From contig DATFOC010000079.1 of the NCBI GenBank assembly GCA_035265935.1, positions 1-5,301 of the forward strand: a stretch of DNA of 5,301 nt, read 5' to 3'. This stretch comes from JACDAN01 sp035265935 (lineage in GTDB: Bacteria > Actinomycetota > Thermoleophilia > Gaiellales > Gaiellaceae). A program made the position numbers and the translations under genes. Below are positions 5,048 through 5,301 of this stretch, piece after piece; positions within the stretch are counted from its first letter, which is position 1, and every line of letters starts with the position of its first letter. The notes beneath the pieces were generated by a model. That model ran no database searches, had not been told where the DNA came from, and saw nothing but the letters and a program-made list of their open reading frames with translations.

Positions 5048-5301
5048 GTGGAGATCCGCGACATCTCGCCCGGACTCTGGATCTGGCGGCCGCACTACCC
5101 CGATCGCCACGGCGGTGACGGCTGGGAAGGGCCGGTCACGTCCACGGTCGTCGAATCCGGCGGCGAGGTCGCCGTGATCGAACCGCTGAAGCCGCACGAG
5201 GACGAAGACGCCCTCTGGCAACGACTCGACGCGAAGCCGCCGACGATCGTTGTGATCCTCAAGCCGGATCACGTTCGGCACGTAGACGTGTTCGCCGAGC
5301 G
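5048..5301 (+). CDS. Start of a possible metallo-beta-lactamase-fold protein, cut by window edge
   Basis: The GTG at 5048, 17 bases after the preceding stop, opens a frame that runs off the right edge (84 full codons visible). No Shine-Dalgarno is seen, so translation may be coupled to the upstream gene. The N-terminal pattern MEIRDISPGLWIWR, then VTSTVVESGGEVAVIEPLKP (30-49) and PTIVVILKPDHVRHVDVF (65-82), resembles the first strands of an MBL-fold protein. The segment KPDHVRH lies where the metal motif HxHxDH would be, but the motif is not canonical. It could be a metal-poor or non-hydrolytic family member. It appears to belong to the SOS-controlled unit. Confidence in coding is high, in family only moderate. 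Confidence 0.7.
   Translation, partial: MEIRDISPGLWIWRPHYPDRHGGDGWEGPVTSTVVESGGEVAVIEPLKPHEDEDALWQRLDAKPPTIVVILKPDHVRHVDVFAE

Overview
The window is very GC-rich, with GTG and TTG starts used beside ATG and strong GC bias at third codon positions. Three things point to a high-GC actinobacterium: LexA boxes of the CGAAC-N4-GTTCG type, a rhomboid protease with an N-terminal B-box zinc finger, and an ImuB-type polymerase followed by a small separate 'WW' protein. A deep-branching group such as Thermoleophilia is plausible, but that is inference only.

Layout. (1) Positions 2-1147, + strand: the C-terminal part of a GAF-PAS-HisKA-HATPase sensor histidine kinase, cut by the left edge. (2) Positions 1148-1510: about 360 bases without a convincing gene but rich in signals. 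They hold a promoter-like TTGACA with a 12-base palindrome beside it, two hairpins, and two Shine-Dalgarno-led mini-ORFs. (3) Positions 1511-1693: a 60-residue arginine-rich protein with a very strong ribosome binding site. (4) Positions 1714-1759: a long hairpin between convergent genes. (5) Positions 1759-2598, - strand: a rhomboid protease. (6) Positions 2645-3316, + strand, divergent from the rhomboid: a ComB-family 2-phosphosulfolactate phosphatase. (7) Positions 3317-3576: non-coding, with only weak hairpins. (8) Positions 3577-3618: a SOS promoter with two tandem LexA boxes. (9) Positions 3619-4803: an ImuB-like, catalytically dead Y-family polymerase. (10) Positions 4752-5030: a small protein overlapping the imuB end in the -1 frame; it looks like the detached ImuB C-terminal module. 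(11) Position 5048 to the right edge: the start of a possible metallo-beta-lactamase-like protein.

How the genes work together. Genes 9 to 11 look like one damage-inducible transcription unit for mutagenic translesion synthesis. In known systems ImuB is the clamp-binding adaptor and DnaE2 the polymerase; no dnaE2 or imuA' is visible here. The kinase, rhomboid and ComB-family genes show no clear functional link to that unit. The least explained part is 1144-1693. There a promoter-like element, a palindrome, a hairpin with a stop codon in its loop, and three Shine-Dalgarno sites lead up to a small basic protein.
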